Made by a program: the position numbers and the translations under genes. A stretch of 45,366 nt of DNA from Cupriavidus basilensis OR16 (GTDB taxonomy: Bacteria > Pseudomonadota > Gammaproteobacteria > Burkholderiales > Burkholderiaceae). This document shows, in pieces, positions 17,101-24,507 of this stretch (positions within the stretch are counted from its first letter, which is position 1; every line of letters begins with the position of its first letter). Location of the stretch: assembly GCF_000243095.1 (NCBI RefSeq), contig NZ_AHJE01000026.1, forward strand, positions 1 to 45,366, given 5' to 3'. The notes under the pieces are model-generated. The model saw nothing but the letters and a program-made list of their open reading frames with translations. It made no database searches and had not been told where the DNA came from.

Positions 17101-19642
17101 TGGCCGGGTCGAGCGCTACCTGGCTCGGGTCGACCGGGGCCTGCTGCGCGGAGTCCGTACGACAGACGCCATTGCCAACATCGCACACGGCTGGCACGTG
17201 TGAATTGCTCGCTAGGTCAAAGACTGTCTGCCCCGCCTCGCAGGCAACCTGGCCAACACAGCCCGCGGCAATGACGGGCATATAGCTGACATGGAAGCTG
17301 GTCCCCAGGCTCGGCACCGGCAGCGGCGGGCAATTGGCCGGCCGTGTGGCGGAGTTCACCTGGCATGCGGGGTCGATCTGGAAGGTGCGGTCTTCCTCGA
17401 TGATCCAGCGGTAGTCGGTGATCTTGACCGGCGTTGCCCCCGGCCGCACGCTCGGCGCGTCAAATACATTCACGACAAGGCCACTGCCGCCCTTGAACGT
17501 CACCGTCACCGTGGCAGCATTGCTCGGCGTCTTCTGCGAATTCACCGCCTTGTACTTGAAGGTCACGCTAGCCGTCGTTGCCGGGCCCGGCGGAGTCGTG
17601 GGTATTGCCGTGAACGACCCGTCCGCGTTCAGCGTGACCGTGCCGCCCGTGGCGCTGCCGGCGACCAGCGCGGCAGTCAACGGAAGCTGTGAAGGATCGC
17701 TATCGTTCGCCAGCACGCCGGGCGCGCCGATCTGCAACCGCGATGCGATGCTGCTGGTGAAGCTGTCGCCGCCGGCTGTGGGCGCGCCCCCCTTGCAACC
17801 ACCGGTACAGGCGGCCAGCGTCACCTTCGCCGTCAGCGCGGCGTTTCCGTTCGCCTCGTACGTGAAGCTGTCGGACGTGGTGCCGGCATTGGGCACGTAG
17901 GTAAACGTACCATCCGCATTCAAGGTGACCGTGCCGCCCGTGGGGGCTGTCAGCAACTTGACGCCGTAGACGCCCACGTCGTTGGCGACCACGCCCTTGG
18001 CGGGGTCCGCCACCGTCAGGCTACCGCCGGAAACCAGGAGGAAGTAGGAGTCGGGGTTGGCCTTCGCAGTCACCCCGCTGGAGGGCAGTGTGGCGCCATT
18101 GGCACCGATGTATGCCATCATGCCGCCGTCGCGCTGATTGTTGGTGGATAGGCTCAACTGGCGATCAAACACCGCCAGGGCCGTGGGCGCGGTCGCCGGA
18201 GCGACAGCGACGGGGGCATTGATCAGTACGTCATATGTCTTGCCTGCAGCCAGGAATACTTCATTCTGCACTCGCCGGTTCCCCGGGAGAAGATTGCCGT
18301 CCTCCGCTACCAGCGACAGCCCCGAAACCACCTTGGGCGTACCCGAACTGTTGTCGGTGGTCAGCGAGCCTACGATGGACGGTACGTGCATGCGCAGACC
18401 AGCGTTGACAAAGCGCACCAGGACACTGCCGGTGGCGTTGGCAGGGTTCGTCGAGAACAGCGAACTGGCGGTCTTGGTCCTGTCGAAAGCGAGGCCATTG
18501 ACAAGGTAGTAGCGCGGATCGTAGTTGACAGCAGGCGGATAGCACGCGGCTGCGCCGTCGCTGCAAATCACGCCAGTCAAGGTCAAAGCCGCAATGATCT
18601 GTGCCCCGGTGCCAGTGGCACTCGTTACCGTGACGGCGGGAACGGCGTAGTAGCCCGCACCGGCACTGTCAACCGTGATACCGGTGATAGCGCCAGCGCC
18701 ATCCACGCTTGCGACATGCGCTGTCGCCGCTACCGAAGCGCCGCCACCGGAGAACGCGACGAGATCGCCAATCTTGTAGCCGGTACCCGCGATGGGGTTG
18801 CCGGCGGAGTCGAGCGCCACCGCGATGGAACTGACAGAGTCCCTGAGGACGCGGGAAGAGGTTTCGCTGAAATTCGCGGTCGACACAGCCGTAGCCACGG
18901 CGGCATTTTGCGTGGCATCGATTTCACTGAGCAGCAGTGGAACGTCCGCATTGTAGGTGACGCCCGGATAGGCGGTGCCCAGCGCGGGCACTACGGGAGC
19001 GGTGGTGACCACCAGCACGCCATAAAGACCCATCGGACCCTGGATGGACGGATGGGTTCCCGATTCGATCAGGTAAGTACCGGGCTTGAGATTGCTCCAT
19101 GTCAGCGCCGTTGGGCTTGCGCCTGTGGCCGTGGCCACTTCGGTTGAAAAGGACTGGACACGGGACCCCTGACTGGGCGGACTAAAGGTGGCGCCATTGC
19201 TATCCCCGGCGATCGGCCAGGTCACGGCCTGGACCGCATGGTTCGGGCTGGGCATGGCTGTTCGCGCCACGCCCAGACCGCCGCCCAACTGACCCACGAT
19301 CACCAGCGACGTGGGAATTCCCGAGGTGGCGCCCGGAGGCACCGGCAGATGATTGGTAAGGTTGATCGTCAGATTGCCAGGAGCGACGGTAATCACCACG
19401 GGCGTCCAGCTCGTCCCGGCATTCGGATTCAAGCCCTTGCAAGCGGCGGGCGCAGTGGCGCCGGTGCAGGTGTAGCCCCACATCGGCACAACTTGTCCGT
19501 CGGGCAGCGTGGTACTTGTCGCGCTCGCGGTCAGGTTGACACTCTGCGCGAACGACGCGCAGCTCGCCATCAATAGAATCGATGCAGCGAGGCCTGTCTT
19601 GACCAAGTCGAAGAGGCTCGCCTTGAACTGATTGGATCTCAT
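11123..19642 (-). CDS. Giant secreted cupredoxin/adhesin-like protein (2839 aa)
   Basis: The gene is uninterrupted over 8.5 kb. Reading from the N-terminus: a signal peptide (to SFAQ, about residue 33); a cupredoxin-like domain to about 215 ending in GTYLIESGTHPSIQG and MGLYGVLVV; an inserted Gly-rich repeat (270-355); a second cupredoxin-like region (372-520, YYLVNGLAFD, FVNAGLRMHV); two tandem cadherin/VCBS-like repeats (525-715, GGTVTLNADGTFTYVP and a variant); SdrD-B-like beta domains (from about 935, VFEDDAPLNGEVDV); an IPT/TIG domain (about 1960-2020); and a right-handed beta-helix (about 2025-2810, IQTAIDKAIPGDLIIVGPGVY). No HxHG or HCH copper motif is present, so the cupredoxin folds look copper-poor. 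Size and architecture recall MofA-type manganese oxidases joined to a surface adhesin. It is probably exported by Sec and then by the neighbouring secretion machine. Enzymatic activity is inference. Confidence 0.85.
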   Translation of the reverse strand: MRSNQFKASLFDLVKTGLAASILLMASCASFAQSVNLTASATSTTLPDGQVVPMWGYTCTGATAPAACKGLNPNAGTSWTPVVITVAPGNLTINLTNHLPVPPGATSGIPTSLVIVGQLGGGLGVARTAMPSPNHAVQAVTWPIAGDSNGATFSPPSQGSRVQSFSTEVATATGASPTALTWSNLKPGTYLIESGTHPSIQGPMGLYGVLVVTTAPVVPALGTAYPGVTYNADVPLLLSEIDATQNAAVATAVSTANFSETSSRVLRDSVSSIAVALDSAGNPIAGTGYKIGDLVAFSGGGASVAATAHVASVDGAGAITGITVDSAGAGYYAVPAVTVTSATGTGAQIIAALTLTGVICSDGAAACYPPAVNYDPRYYLVNGLAFDRTKTASSLFSTNPANATGSVLVRFVNAGLRMHVPSIVGSLTTDNSSGTPKVVSGLSLVAEDGNLLPGNRRVQNEVFLAAGKTYDVLINAPVAVAPATAPTALAVFDRQLSLSTNNQRDGGMMAYIGANGATLPSSGVTAKANPDSYFLLVSGGSLTVADPAKGVVANDVGVYGVKLLTAPTGGTVTLNADGTFTYVPNAGTTSDSFTYEANGNAALTAKVTLAACTGGCKGGAPTAGGDSFTSSIASRLQIGAPGVLANDSDPSQLPLTAALVAGSATGGTVTLNADGSFTAIPTTPPGPATTASVTFKYKAVNSQKTPSNAATVTVTFKGGSGLVVNVFDAPSVRPGATPVKITDYRWIIEEDRTFQIDPACQVNSATRPANCPPLPVPSLGTSFHVSYMPVIAAGCVGQVACEAGQTVFDLASNSHVPAVCDVGNGVCRTDSAQQAPVDPSQVALDPAKRYYISILPGDAGNTFSAGAGAPQPVDPSQPMGAQRPFSIAKDCLSGPGGADFAPGTGTCGHGMGGAPIAPSQKTVNIPLQQTPLATAKVSVFVFEDDAPLNGEVDVSGGTDTFGTSREPGLGGFEIKLFDDAGGTGDATGQMTYDMFNMPLSNSLQGMIDPVTHLYACPISPTEKSAKDGLVGMIPTCPKYESDGKTLSPLVGQAIIANLMPGRYGVVATPAADRIAKGEEWLQTNTLDGQKGHDAFIKVGGPSYFQEFGPAGFHVSVGFANAKIINDRRTNAAKSGLCDRTGASCANAVNGRITNLHYSRPPNQHLYGSGSRDSLAFTQCYVSLGDPDGEDIAFTKCNDKGEFSFSGIPDGTFRLTVFDQWNDQIVDGLATAVRLGPNARSVNVGDLAVLQWHTNLYTRSFIDLNRDGVSQDGEPGLTLVPTNIRFRDGSYSNFNNTDLNGYAAFNEIFPLFNWYVVEADTTRFKQTGVHVVYDAGGPPDGTPGGGKSNIAANFANTTESATAHLPDKLRVPGAVYCDNADCTGYSILHPGHSAPNPSTGRIDPPSVTTLGWQGFSGQSSFIEFGKTPFADNENGGIKGEVIYASTRPFDDPALLIHTSWTPNVPNVTVNLYQQGTARDGTPSLTLVDTTTTSSWDDWAQGFRSDGVPNMNCPGQETTDPYFFTLQNSTQWLDPQHRSLPASSQFKCYDGMHMFNQLQPAPYDGMYQFPSVKSRNPQTGRPMGTNCSVCVPNPAEAGTPMLPAGKYVVEVVVPPGYELVKEEDKNILIGDNYIAPVTQQFGGLGSIFILPDQAAVNATYNPNNPQNPTTNLGSTPRHEGDTGSVETFWPCVGALRIVPDYISLFPGSQEVAPFAGASRHLCDRKEVTLTDQMTVLAKFWVFSSTHVAAHFTGFMLDDFSSEFDPYSPQFGEKFAVPNVPVSMKDFGGNEVARVYSDQWGIFNGLNYSTWEVNPPNPTGYAPTMMVACMNDPDMPDPAHPGQTIRDPMYNPAYSQFCYEIPFMPGQTQYMDTPVVPVQAFADGYNQPDCAYPDATPAILKVVGDARNGGAGPWVSTAGNSLTITALGDQQVSNHAYSGPGASKAPYNQKFITRHYGFGNWCTSAGGTCTVPSSVTIGGVPAQITAWTDQSITVTVPTLSSDHGELVITAGNGKKSVDTVTVSIGGKDPTYVAGENATGNAIQTAIDKAIPGDLIIVGPGVYQEMLLMWKPVRLQGVGAASVTVNANTHPSGKMDPWRAQVSCLFGVSRNGGVISPTNPFDPTNTYACPTGAATDPLAMQRRIDPIPFEPTVGWDNTLNGNLGELLIEPTLMGAYEGAVITVLAKGVQDVNGQPDPNCAANGICTPLTASATDCANNPSNFLCNPSRIDGITFTNSSQGGGGIFLHGWNHNMEISNNRVFGNAGTLTGGITIGQVEVPDGTIGADGVTQIPFGFNTNVNVHHNAVTSNASYGDEINSTTPSAAGGVTFCSGADNYHFNYNWVCGNMSSGDGGGVAHFGFSYNGDISHNLVLFNQSNNPTLPTYGGGIIAQGVPPDGTFCENQTTDVDCAPQLSDGVGPGLTIDGNLLVGNTAESGKGGGLRLQGINGTDVQRSPNDASKWYRVSVTNNIIANNVAGWAGGGVSIQDAVGVNFINNTIVSNDATASAGVLFNTSAAAQSNVPPPTNCTTVGAETTCDPITTSTYQPAGLETARHTPNFIAAFSNAGVTCPGGTSACATFSNPTMANNLFWQNRSFYITVGGLNPSIPGLQNVVTLNPTLNQAGKTTGYCDPKAIYWDIGAFGDSGPSKHESGLTLNPQFSILTDAADYQGASNLGSNPAVVSQYCNGSRVPPEGGGIGFAVPPGISDAVLPNPLFGLMPTATPDEGNQWINMSYGPLSLFNASISSGSPGYGVPLGNYAITSGSPAINTATDAGAPNHDFFGTVRPQGGKFDIGAVEFVTGTGLSAVLTPALTPVVAPVLAPLTQGFGSVGQGAAGPVRRRRP

Positions 19643-19659
19643 CGCGTTTCCCCTGACCT

Positions 19660-21255
19660 CTAATTGGCTTCGTTGATCGTGAAGGCTTGTGGATCGACAA
19701 GCATCATCATCATCATCCCGCCCGGGAAGATATTGTTCGTGGTGATCTCACGCTCATTGTGCGAGTGCCACATGAAGGCGAACCCTGCCTCGCTCGTCGG
19801 AGGATTCGCGATCGTGCCCGAGGGCGGCGTAGTGCCCGTAGGCCCAACAGCGCGGGTCGTCGCATCGGGCCCCAGGTAAGGACTGCCGCCATACCAGGTA
19901 CCGTTCGTCAGGATGTTCGCATCGGGTAGCGTGACAGGACCGCCACTGCCGACCTGGCCGAACGGATGGGTCTCGAGGGCTTTGTTATGGTCCTGGCACC
20001 ACTCGTAGTAGTTCGGCGCCATCGGGTCTGCCGTGTAGTAACCGTTTGCGTCCGGGGTGCAGACCACCGGCTTGCCGAGGTATGCAGGGAACGCCTGGTC
20101 GGTGTACAGGCCGCCATCGACATGGCCATACACGTCCCAGTTGAGGCCTCTGCCCGTCCAGTAGAAGATGCCATCCATCGCCAGACCAGGCGTGGTCGTC
20201 GTGGTGAACAACAGCGGCCCGGCAGGCGAGACATTGTCGGTCTGGCTGAGTATCAGATTCCCGTCGCGCGCCAGCACCCGCACATGATTGCCGTGCTCAT
20301 GGAACGGATGCTGCCAGCGGCCGGTACCGATGATTCTCAGCAGCACGAGCTCACCGGGATGCATATGCGGATTGCCGTTGTACGGCTGGTGCGGATACTG
20401 CACGGCATAATTCGGATCCATGTCATCGGGCATGGAGCGGCCATTGATCATGAAATAAGCCGGATGGTAGGGCTCGGTCTCGACCGTCATGCAGCCGTTG
20501 GGCCGTGTGCACGCCTTCCCGGCCGGTGTCCCGACCTGCTGCTCCGCCTGGGAATGGATGCGGGGATCCATCTCGGAGAACTGGAACAGGTACTCGCGGT
20601 CGTAGCACGCCGCGCTATTGGTGTAGGCTGCCGCCGCGTTGCGGAAGTCAGTCTGCCCGTCCGGCAGCGTGCTGCCGACGGCACGGCAGCCAGCAGGTAT
20701 GGTGGTCGGCAAGACAATGATGGCGCCATACAGTCCCATCTCTATCTGCAGGTCGCCCTGCGTACCGCTGTAGTAACCATGGGTGCCCTCGGTCGTTGCG
20801 ACGAAGCTATAGGTGACCGACCCGCCGTGCGCGGCTTCCCTGGTGAGCAGGCCCGGCACGCCGTTTGACGTGGTGACCTGAAACCCGGGGAAGAGAATCG
20901 AGGTATTGCCGGCGGCCGCCGGCAGGTTGTTCCTGAGCGTCACCGTCACGGTGTCGCCTTTCCTGACGATCAGCGTCGGCCCGGGTATCTGCATGTTCGG
21001 ACAGGCCGCACCGGGGATGGCCGCAGGGGAAAAGCCGGCCGGCGCAGTGCCGCCGGCACGGCAGCCGTAGCCCCAGGAGTAGACGCTCGATCCATCGGGC
21101 TGGCTGATACGGGCCGCCTCTGCGGTCAGATCGAAGCTCGTCCCCGTGATACCTGGCGCGGCGGCGTGTGCCGGCATGCAGAGCAGCGCGGCAAAGATGA
21201 CGGAGACGAGCCGCGCGAAAGTCGCGATCCACGTATGGCTGGTAGTGTGGCCCAC
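19660..21255 (-). CDS. Multicopper oxidase-like protein with C-terminal HPFHEHG and HSH motifs
   Basis: This 531-aa protein starts at GTG 21255, preceded by AGGAG. It has a signal peptide (to about AHAAA, residue 33) and two cupredoxin-type halves. In the N-terminal half the copper positions are lost: FPGFQV (122-127) sits where HWHG would be and YYSGTQGD where WYHSH would be, although IEMGLYGAIIV is kept. In the C-terminal half HPFHEHG (316-322) matches the T1/T2/T3 ligand motif, but WHSHNER (496-502) has Ser498 at the place of the T1 Cys of HCH. Five consecutive Met follow (514-518). The protein alone should therefore lack a normal T1 centre. It is 10 nt from the upstream 499-aa protein, which has an HCH, so a split enzyme is likely. 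Confidence 0.85.
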   Translation of the reverse strand: MGHTTSHTWIATFARLVSVIFAALLCMPAHAAAPGITGTSFDLTAEAARISQPDGSSVYSWGYGCRAGGTAPAGFSPAAIPGAACPNMQIPGPTLIVRKGDTVTVTLRNNLPAAAGNTSILFPGFQVTTSNGVPGLLTREAAHGGSVTYSFVATTEGTHGYYSGTQGDLQIEMGLYGAIIVLPTTIPAGCRAVGSTLPDGQTDFRNAAAAYTNSAACYDREYLFQFSEMDPRIHSQAEQQVGTPAGKACTRPNGCMTVETEPYHPAYFMINGRSMPDDMDPNYAVQYPHQPYNGNPHMHPGELVLLRIIGTGRWQHPFHEHGNHVRVLARDGNLILSQTDNVSPAGPLLFTTTTTPGLAMDGIFYWTGRGLNWDVYGHVDGGLYTDQAFPAYLGKPVVCTPDANGYYTADPMAPNYYEWCQDHNKALETHPFGQVGSGGPVTLPDANILTNGTWYGGSPYLGPDATTRAVGPTGTTPPSGTIANPPTSEAGFAFMWHSHNEREITTNNIFPGGMMMMMLVDPQAFTINEAN

Positions 21256-21265
21256 GGCGCTTCTC

Positions 21266-22765
21266 CTATTTGCAGGACTTAGTAGTCAGGTCCACCGCCG
21301 CAGTGCAGATGTGGACCTCCGTCATCAAGCCACCGAAGTTCTCGGCGTCATTCGAGAGGTGATCCAGATTCGGCGTGTACAGGTAATACGTCGATCCCGC
21401 CGGGTAACGGTAATTGCCGCTTGCGTCCAGAACGCTTGCGTCCAGGATCACATCGATCGATTCACCGCCCCCCAGCGTGATCGAATTCGTGTCGTAGGCC
21501 AGGTTGTTGCCCGTCATATCGCGCAGCAATCGCGCGTTGACGCCGACGACATGCATCGGGATGCCGAGTGAAGCCAGCGTCTGGAACTCGCTGACGTCGA
21601 GATCCGAGATCCTCAGTAACGCCTTGCCACCGAGTGGAATGTTGATGACCGTCGGCAGCGGCTGCGAGAAATGCGCAGTGCCATCCGCCACTGGTGTACT
21701 CATGGCCCCCGGCGTTACCGTGTCCGGATAGCTCCGTCCGTTAAAAAGGAAGTACTTGTCCTTCATGTCGGTAAATGGCTCCGGGTTGAAGGTCATGCCG
21801 ACGAAGTGGAAGTTCGGATCGAAACCATGGATCTGGATCGGATACTCGACATCGTAAGCGGTCGTGCCATCGCCGTCGTTGTAGGCGTACAGCGTCGGTG
21901 AGTTATTCTTGTTGGGCTGGTGGATAGCACCATTGTTCACACGCGGCAGCGGCGTCGAGCACAGAATGTCGCCGCCGCACTTCGTGCGCGGATCGCTCTG
22001 CTGGGCTTGCAACGCCGCGTACAGCGAACCGTTCAAAGGGACCCGGTTCTGGCGTGGCCGCACATAGATCTGACCCACCATGCCCATCTGGAGGTGCTCC
22101 GGCGGGGTGATGTGGCAGTGCCAGAAGTAGGTTCCCGCATCCGGCGCCAAGTAGTAGTAAGTGAAGCTGCCGCCAATGTTGATGGCGACGGAGGCATCCG
22201 GCACACCGTCATAGAACGCGGACGCATTCGGGTAGCCGTGGAAGTGCACGGTGTGCTGCTCGAACAGGTCGGGGCGCATGATCATTCCGACATTCGTCAG
22301 GGTCAGGAAGAATTCATCGTCCTCGTCGATCGCCATGGTAGGGGCCGGCATGTTGCCGTTCATGACGCCGACATCCATGATCGCCCGTGCATCGACGTGT
22401 CCCGTGATCGCGCCACCGGCATTCGGATCCGGGACGAGGCCAATCGCGCCATTCGGATCATCCGGCGTGCGAAACACGGACGCCTTCTGCGTGCCCGGGA
22501 GGCCGTTCTTGATGTCAGTGATGCCTGACAGTGGACCGAAGGCGAACAAGTAGGTCTGCGTGCCGTCGCCCATCGTCGCGTAGCCGTCACCACCCGAGAT
22601 CTGCTGACACTTGATTCCATCGCTGACCACACCCGCGGCCGACTTTGGATGAAGCGGCGTTTCTTCAGGACATTGAACCCGGAATGACTGGGCCATCGCG
22701 GGTAGAGCGAAGAGAAGCAAGACCAGCGCCGACACGCCGCCGCGATATATGCGAGTACTAAACAT
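21266..22765 (-). CDS. Multicopper oxidase-like protein with HFHG and HCH motifs
   Basis: This first gene of the operon encodes 499 aa. AAGGAGG precedes ATG 22765 closely; the signal peptide is GGVSALVLLLFALPAMAQ. The copper-type signatures occur in one domain: HTVHFHGYP (residues 171-179) and GTYFWHCHITPPEHLQMGM (211-229), with Cys217, His224 and Met227/229 as candidate T1 ligands. The C-terminal part keeps the cupredoxin fold (PMHVVGVNARLLRD, GGGESIDVILDA) but not the HPxHxHG motif, which is found in the next gene. At least six Cys in the mature protein suggest disulphides in an extracytoplasmic protein. It probably forms a complex with the 531-aa and giant proteins. Oxidation of an extracellular metal or phenolic substrate is plausible but unproven. 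Confidence 0.88.
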   Translation of the reverse strand: MFSTRIYRGGVSALVLLLFALPAMAQSFRVQCPEETPLHPKSAAGVVSDGIKCQQISGGDGYATMGDGTQTYLFAFGPLSGITDIKNGLPGTQKASVFRTPDDPNGAIGLVPDPNAGGAITGHVDARAIMDVGVMNGNMPAPTMAIDEDDEFFLTLTNVGMIMRPDLFEQHTVHFHGYPNASAFYDGVPDASVAINIGGSFTYYYLAPDAGTYFWHCHITPPEHLQMGMVGQIYVRPRQNRVPLNGSLYAALQAQQSDPRTKCGGDILCSTPLPRVNNGAIHQPNKNNSPTLYAYNDGDGTTAYDVEYPIQIHGFDPNFHFVGMTFNPEPFTDMKDKYFLFNGRSYPDTVTPGAMSTPVADGTAHFSQPLPTVINIPLGGKALLRISDLDVSEFQTLASLGIPMHVVGVNARLLRDMTGNNLAYDTNSITLGGGESIDVILDASVLDASGNYRYPAGSTYYLYTPNLDHLSNDAENFGGLMTEVHICTAAVDLTTKSCK

Positions 22766-22915
22766 ATAACCTCCTTCCTGCGGGTCAGCCAGCACGATTC
22801 CCGTAGGACATCAATTTCCACGCCTGCGGCAACGACACCCGTCCTTGCCGGTCATCACTGATTTCCGCGGATCTCTCCCCACGCCTGTATTGTGGATAAC
22901 GCCGATGAAGGTTTG

Positions 22916-22946
22916 CATGGGTCAACACCCTACTGATGCGGTAGGG
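22916..22946 (-). promoter_or_regulatory. Composite operator upstream of the multicopper oxidase operon (site A)
   Basis: On the + strand it reads CATGGGT-CAACA-CCCTAC-N7-GTAGGG. The CCCTAC/GTAGGG arms form an inverted repeat, and GGGT-CAAC-ACCC forms a second one. Read towards the - strand gene it is GTAGGG-TGTTGACCCATG, with TTGACC as a possible -35. It lies 151 nt upstream of ATG 22765. The same 31-bp arrangement occurs at 36406-36436 and 38174-38204. It is probably a binding site for the response regulator at 34353-35207. Confidence 0.7.
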
Positions 22947-22979
22947 CAATCCATCGAAGGCCCGGCCGTGCCGGCCACA

Positions 22980-23591
22980 TCATCTGGACCGCCCGTTTGG
23001 ACTGAACGGAGAGGCGTTGTTCACGCCTGTGCGCCGGCCAGCTGCATCGCCTTGTCCGGTCGAATCCTGCTTGCTCGGAAGCGCATTGCTCGCGCGGCTT
23101 CGGCGGCCCGGTGGCAGATAGAAAAACTGCCACTCGGCATAGGTTTTCGCATTGGCGAAATCCGCGTAGCGCCTGGGGAAATTCGCGTGTTTGATCGCGG
23201 GCGCCGTGGACTTGCTATACACACCGTAAATACGATCGCCGTCGCGGAGGAACAACCAGTCGTTCTTACCGGTGATCGGGTCCGGGTAGGCACGTCGCAG
23301 ATGGTGTAGCGGCACCGGGAAGCGCTTGTCTTCCAGCAGATCGTCGACCGACGCCGGCAGTGTCCGGCCGGCCTGGTAGTAGCGTTGAATCGCCAGCCTG
23401 TACTGGTTGCCGACGAACAGCAACTCCTCTTCCTGCAGCCGCTGCCGTTGCAGCGCCCATACATCGAGCGCGCCCAGCAATGCCACCGAAACAAGGATCA
23501 GCGCGATCAGCAGCGTCAGCAGGACGAGGCCGCGGGCACCGTCACCCTGGCGATGCCGCCTTGCACGATGCGTACAGCGAAGGCGGCTCAT
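22980..23591 (-). CDS. Prepilin-like protein lacking the canonical Glu5
   Basis: This last gene of the secretion operon encodes 203 aa. After a basic leader (MSRLRCTHRARRHRQGDGARG) comes a hydrophobic helix (LVLLTLLIALILVSVALLGA), then VWALQRQRLQEEELLFVGNQY, which resembles the N-terminal stalk of GspG/GspK-type pseudopilins, and a globular part with RAYPDPITGKNDWLFLRDGD. The usual G/FTLIE cleavage signature is absent: the residues after the Gly are LVLLT with no Glu5. Minor pseudopilins of the GspK type also lack Glu5 and cap the pseudopilus, so this may be the tip. The ATG overlaps the upstream TGA. The C-terminus (from about 165) is basic and low-complexity. Confidence 0.72.
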   Translation of the reverse strand: MSRLRCTHRARRHRQGDGARGLVLLTLLIALILVSVALLGALDVWALQRQRLQEEELLFVGNQYRLAIQRYYQAGRTLPASVDDLLEDKRFPVPLHHLRRAYPDPITGKNDWLFLRDGDRIYGVYSKSTAPAIKHANFPRRYADFANAKTYAEWQFFYLPPGRRSRASNALPSKQDSTGQGDAAGRRTGVNNASPFSPNGRSR

Positions 23592-23977
23592 TTTTCCGGC
23601 GCCACGGCAGCGGCCGGAACCGCCGCCGCTTCGCTCGCCGGCGCGACGTCATAGACGCCGGCCTTATCCGCATCCGGCGACGCGATGACCGTCCAGCTGG
23701 TGCCGCCCGTGACCGGATCTTGCGGAACGCTGCGCAGATAGTGCTTTAGCACCAGCTCGTCCAGGTTCTCGGGATACTCGCCATTGTCACCGAAGTATTT
23801 ATCGATCGCATCCCGCATCACGGCAAGATTCTGCCGCTGCACCTGCTCCTTGCCGCGATCGATGCTACGAAGATAGCGCGGTAGCGCAATGGTCAGCAGC
23901 AAGCCGATGATCGCCATCACGACCACCAGTTCGATCAAGGTAAATCCATGGAGCCTGCGGCTGCGAACGCGTTTCAT
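23588..23977 (-). CDS. GspG-type pseudopilin
   Basis: This 129-aa protein has a perfect prepilin signature: leader MKRVRSRRLHG then FTLIELVVVMAIIGLLL, with Glu5. The following region (PRYLRSIDRGKEQVQRQNL and the DAIDKYFGDNGEYPENLDEL helix) is typical of GspG-class subunits. It is cleaved and N-methylated by a prepilin peptidase that is not encoded here. Start ATG 23977 is chosen because GGTGAGG precedes it; an upstream TTG is not needed. The C-terminal Ala/Pro tail (ASEAAAVPAAAVAP) replaces the calcium-binding end of classical GspG. It overlaps the next gene by 4 nt. Confidence 0.88.
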   Translation of the reverse strand: MKRVRSRRLHGFTLIELVVVMAIIGLLLTIALPRYLRSIDRGKEQVQRQNLAVMRDAIDKYFGDNGEYPENLDELVLKHYLRSVPQDPVTGGTSWTVIASPDADKAGVYDVAPASEAAAVPAAAVAPEK

Positions 23978-23985
23978 CGTGGGCC

Positions 23986-24504
23986 TCACCAATCTTTGTA
24001 GGGGATGCCGTTCAGACCGAGGCGGTCAGCCTTGGATGACACGTCAAACACGTCATTGCCGCCTTGCGGGCTGCTCTCCACGCTGCCATAGGCACGCGAG
24101 TTCCAGGTGTCCTCCGCCGGCGTGGTGGCATCGCCGTTGAAGAACGGATCGCGCGGCACGCTGCGCAGGAACATCAGCAGCCCAGCCTTGGGATCCTTCG
24201 CATCCTTGACACCGGTCACCAGCACGGTGAGTGTCGGTGGATAGCCGGAAGCGCCGACCTCTCTTTCGATCGATCCGTAGTCACTGGCGTCCTTGTAGGC
24301 GTCCAGCGCGGTACGGATCTGTCGCAGCGCGAGCCTTAGCTCCTGCTCCTTTTCACGCTGCACCATCAACTCGGAGAATGGCAGGATCGCCAGCGCGACA
24401 ATGCCGACAAGTGCCAGCGTCACCACCAGCTCCATCAAGGTGAAACCGCGGCCATGGAGAAGCGGGCGGCCACGGCAACGTGCGGACTGGGCCTGGAGTG
24501 TCAT
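23986..24504 (-). CDS. Type II/IV pseudopilin
   Basis: This 172-aa protein has a leader ending HGRG and the cleavage signature FTLMELVVTLALVGIVA with Glu5, then a long amphipathic helix (MVQREKEQELRLALRQIRTA) as in GspG/PilE-type subunits. The globular part contains GYPPTLTVLVTGVKDAKDP and FLRSVPRDPFF. It follows the secretin by 3 nt and belongs to the same operon. It is probably a pseudopilus subunit acting with the two neighbouring prepilins to push the substrate through the secretin. Confidence 0.87.
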   Translation of the reverse strand: MTLQAQSARCRGRPLLHGRGFTLMELVVTLALVGIVALAILPFSELMVQREKEQELRLALRQIRTALDAYKDASDYGSIEREVGASGYPPTLTVLVTGVKDAKDPKAGLLMFLRSVPRDPFFNGDATTPAEDTWNSRAYGSVESSPQGGNDVFDVSSKADRLGLNGIPYKDW

Positions 24505-24507
24505 GAG

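Noticed and set aside
11123..19642. Calling the giant protein a proven manganese oxidase
   Set aside because: Its cupredoxin-like domains show no HxHG or HCH ligands, and similarity to MofA could not be measured here; only a hypothesis is offered.
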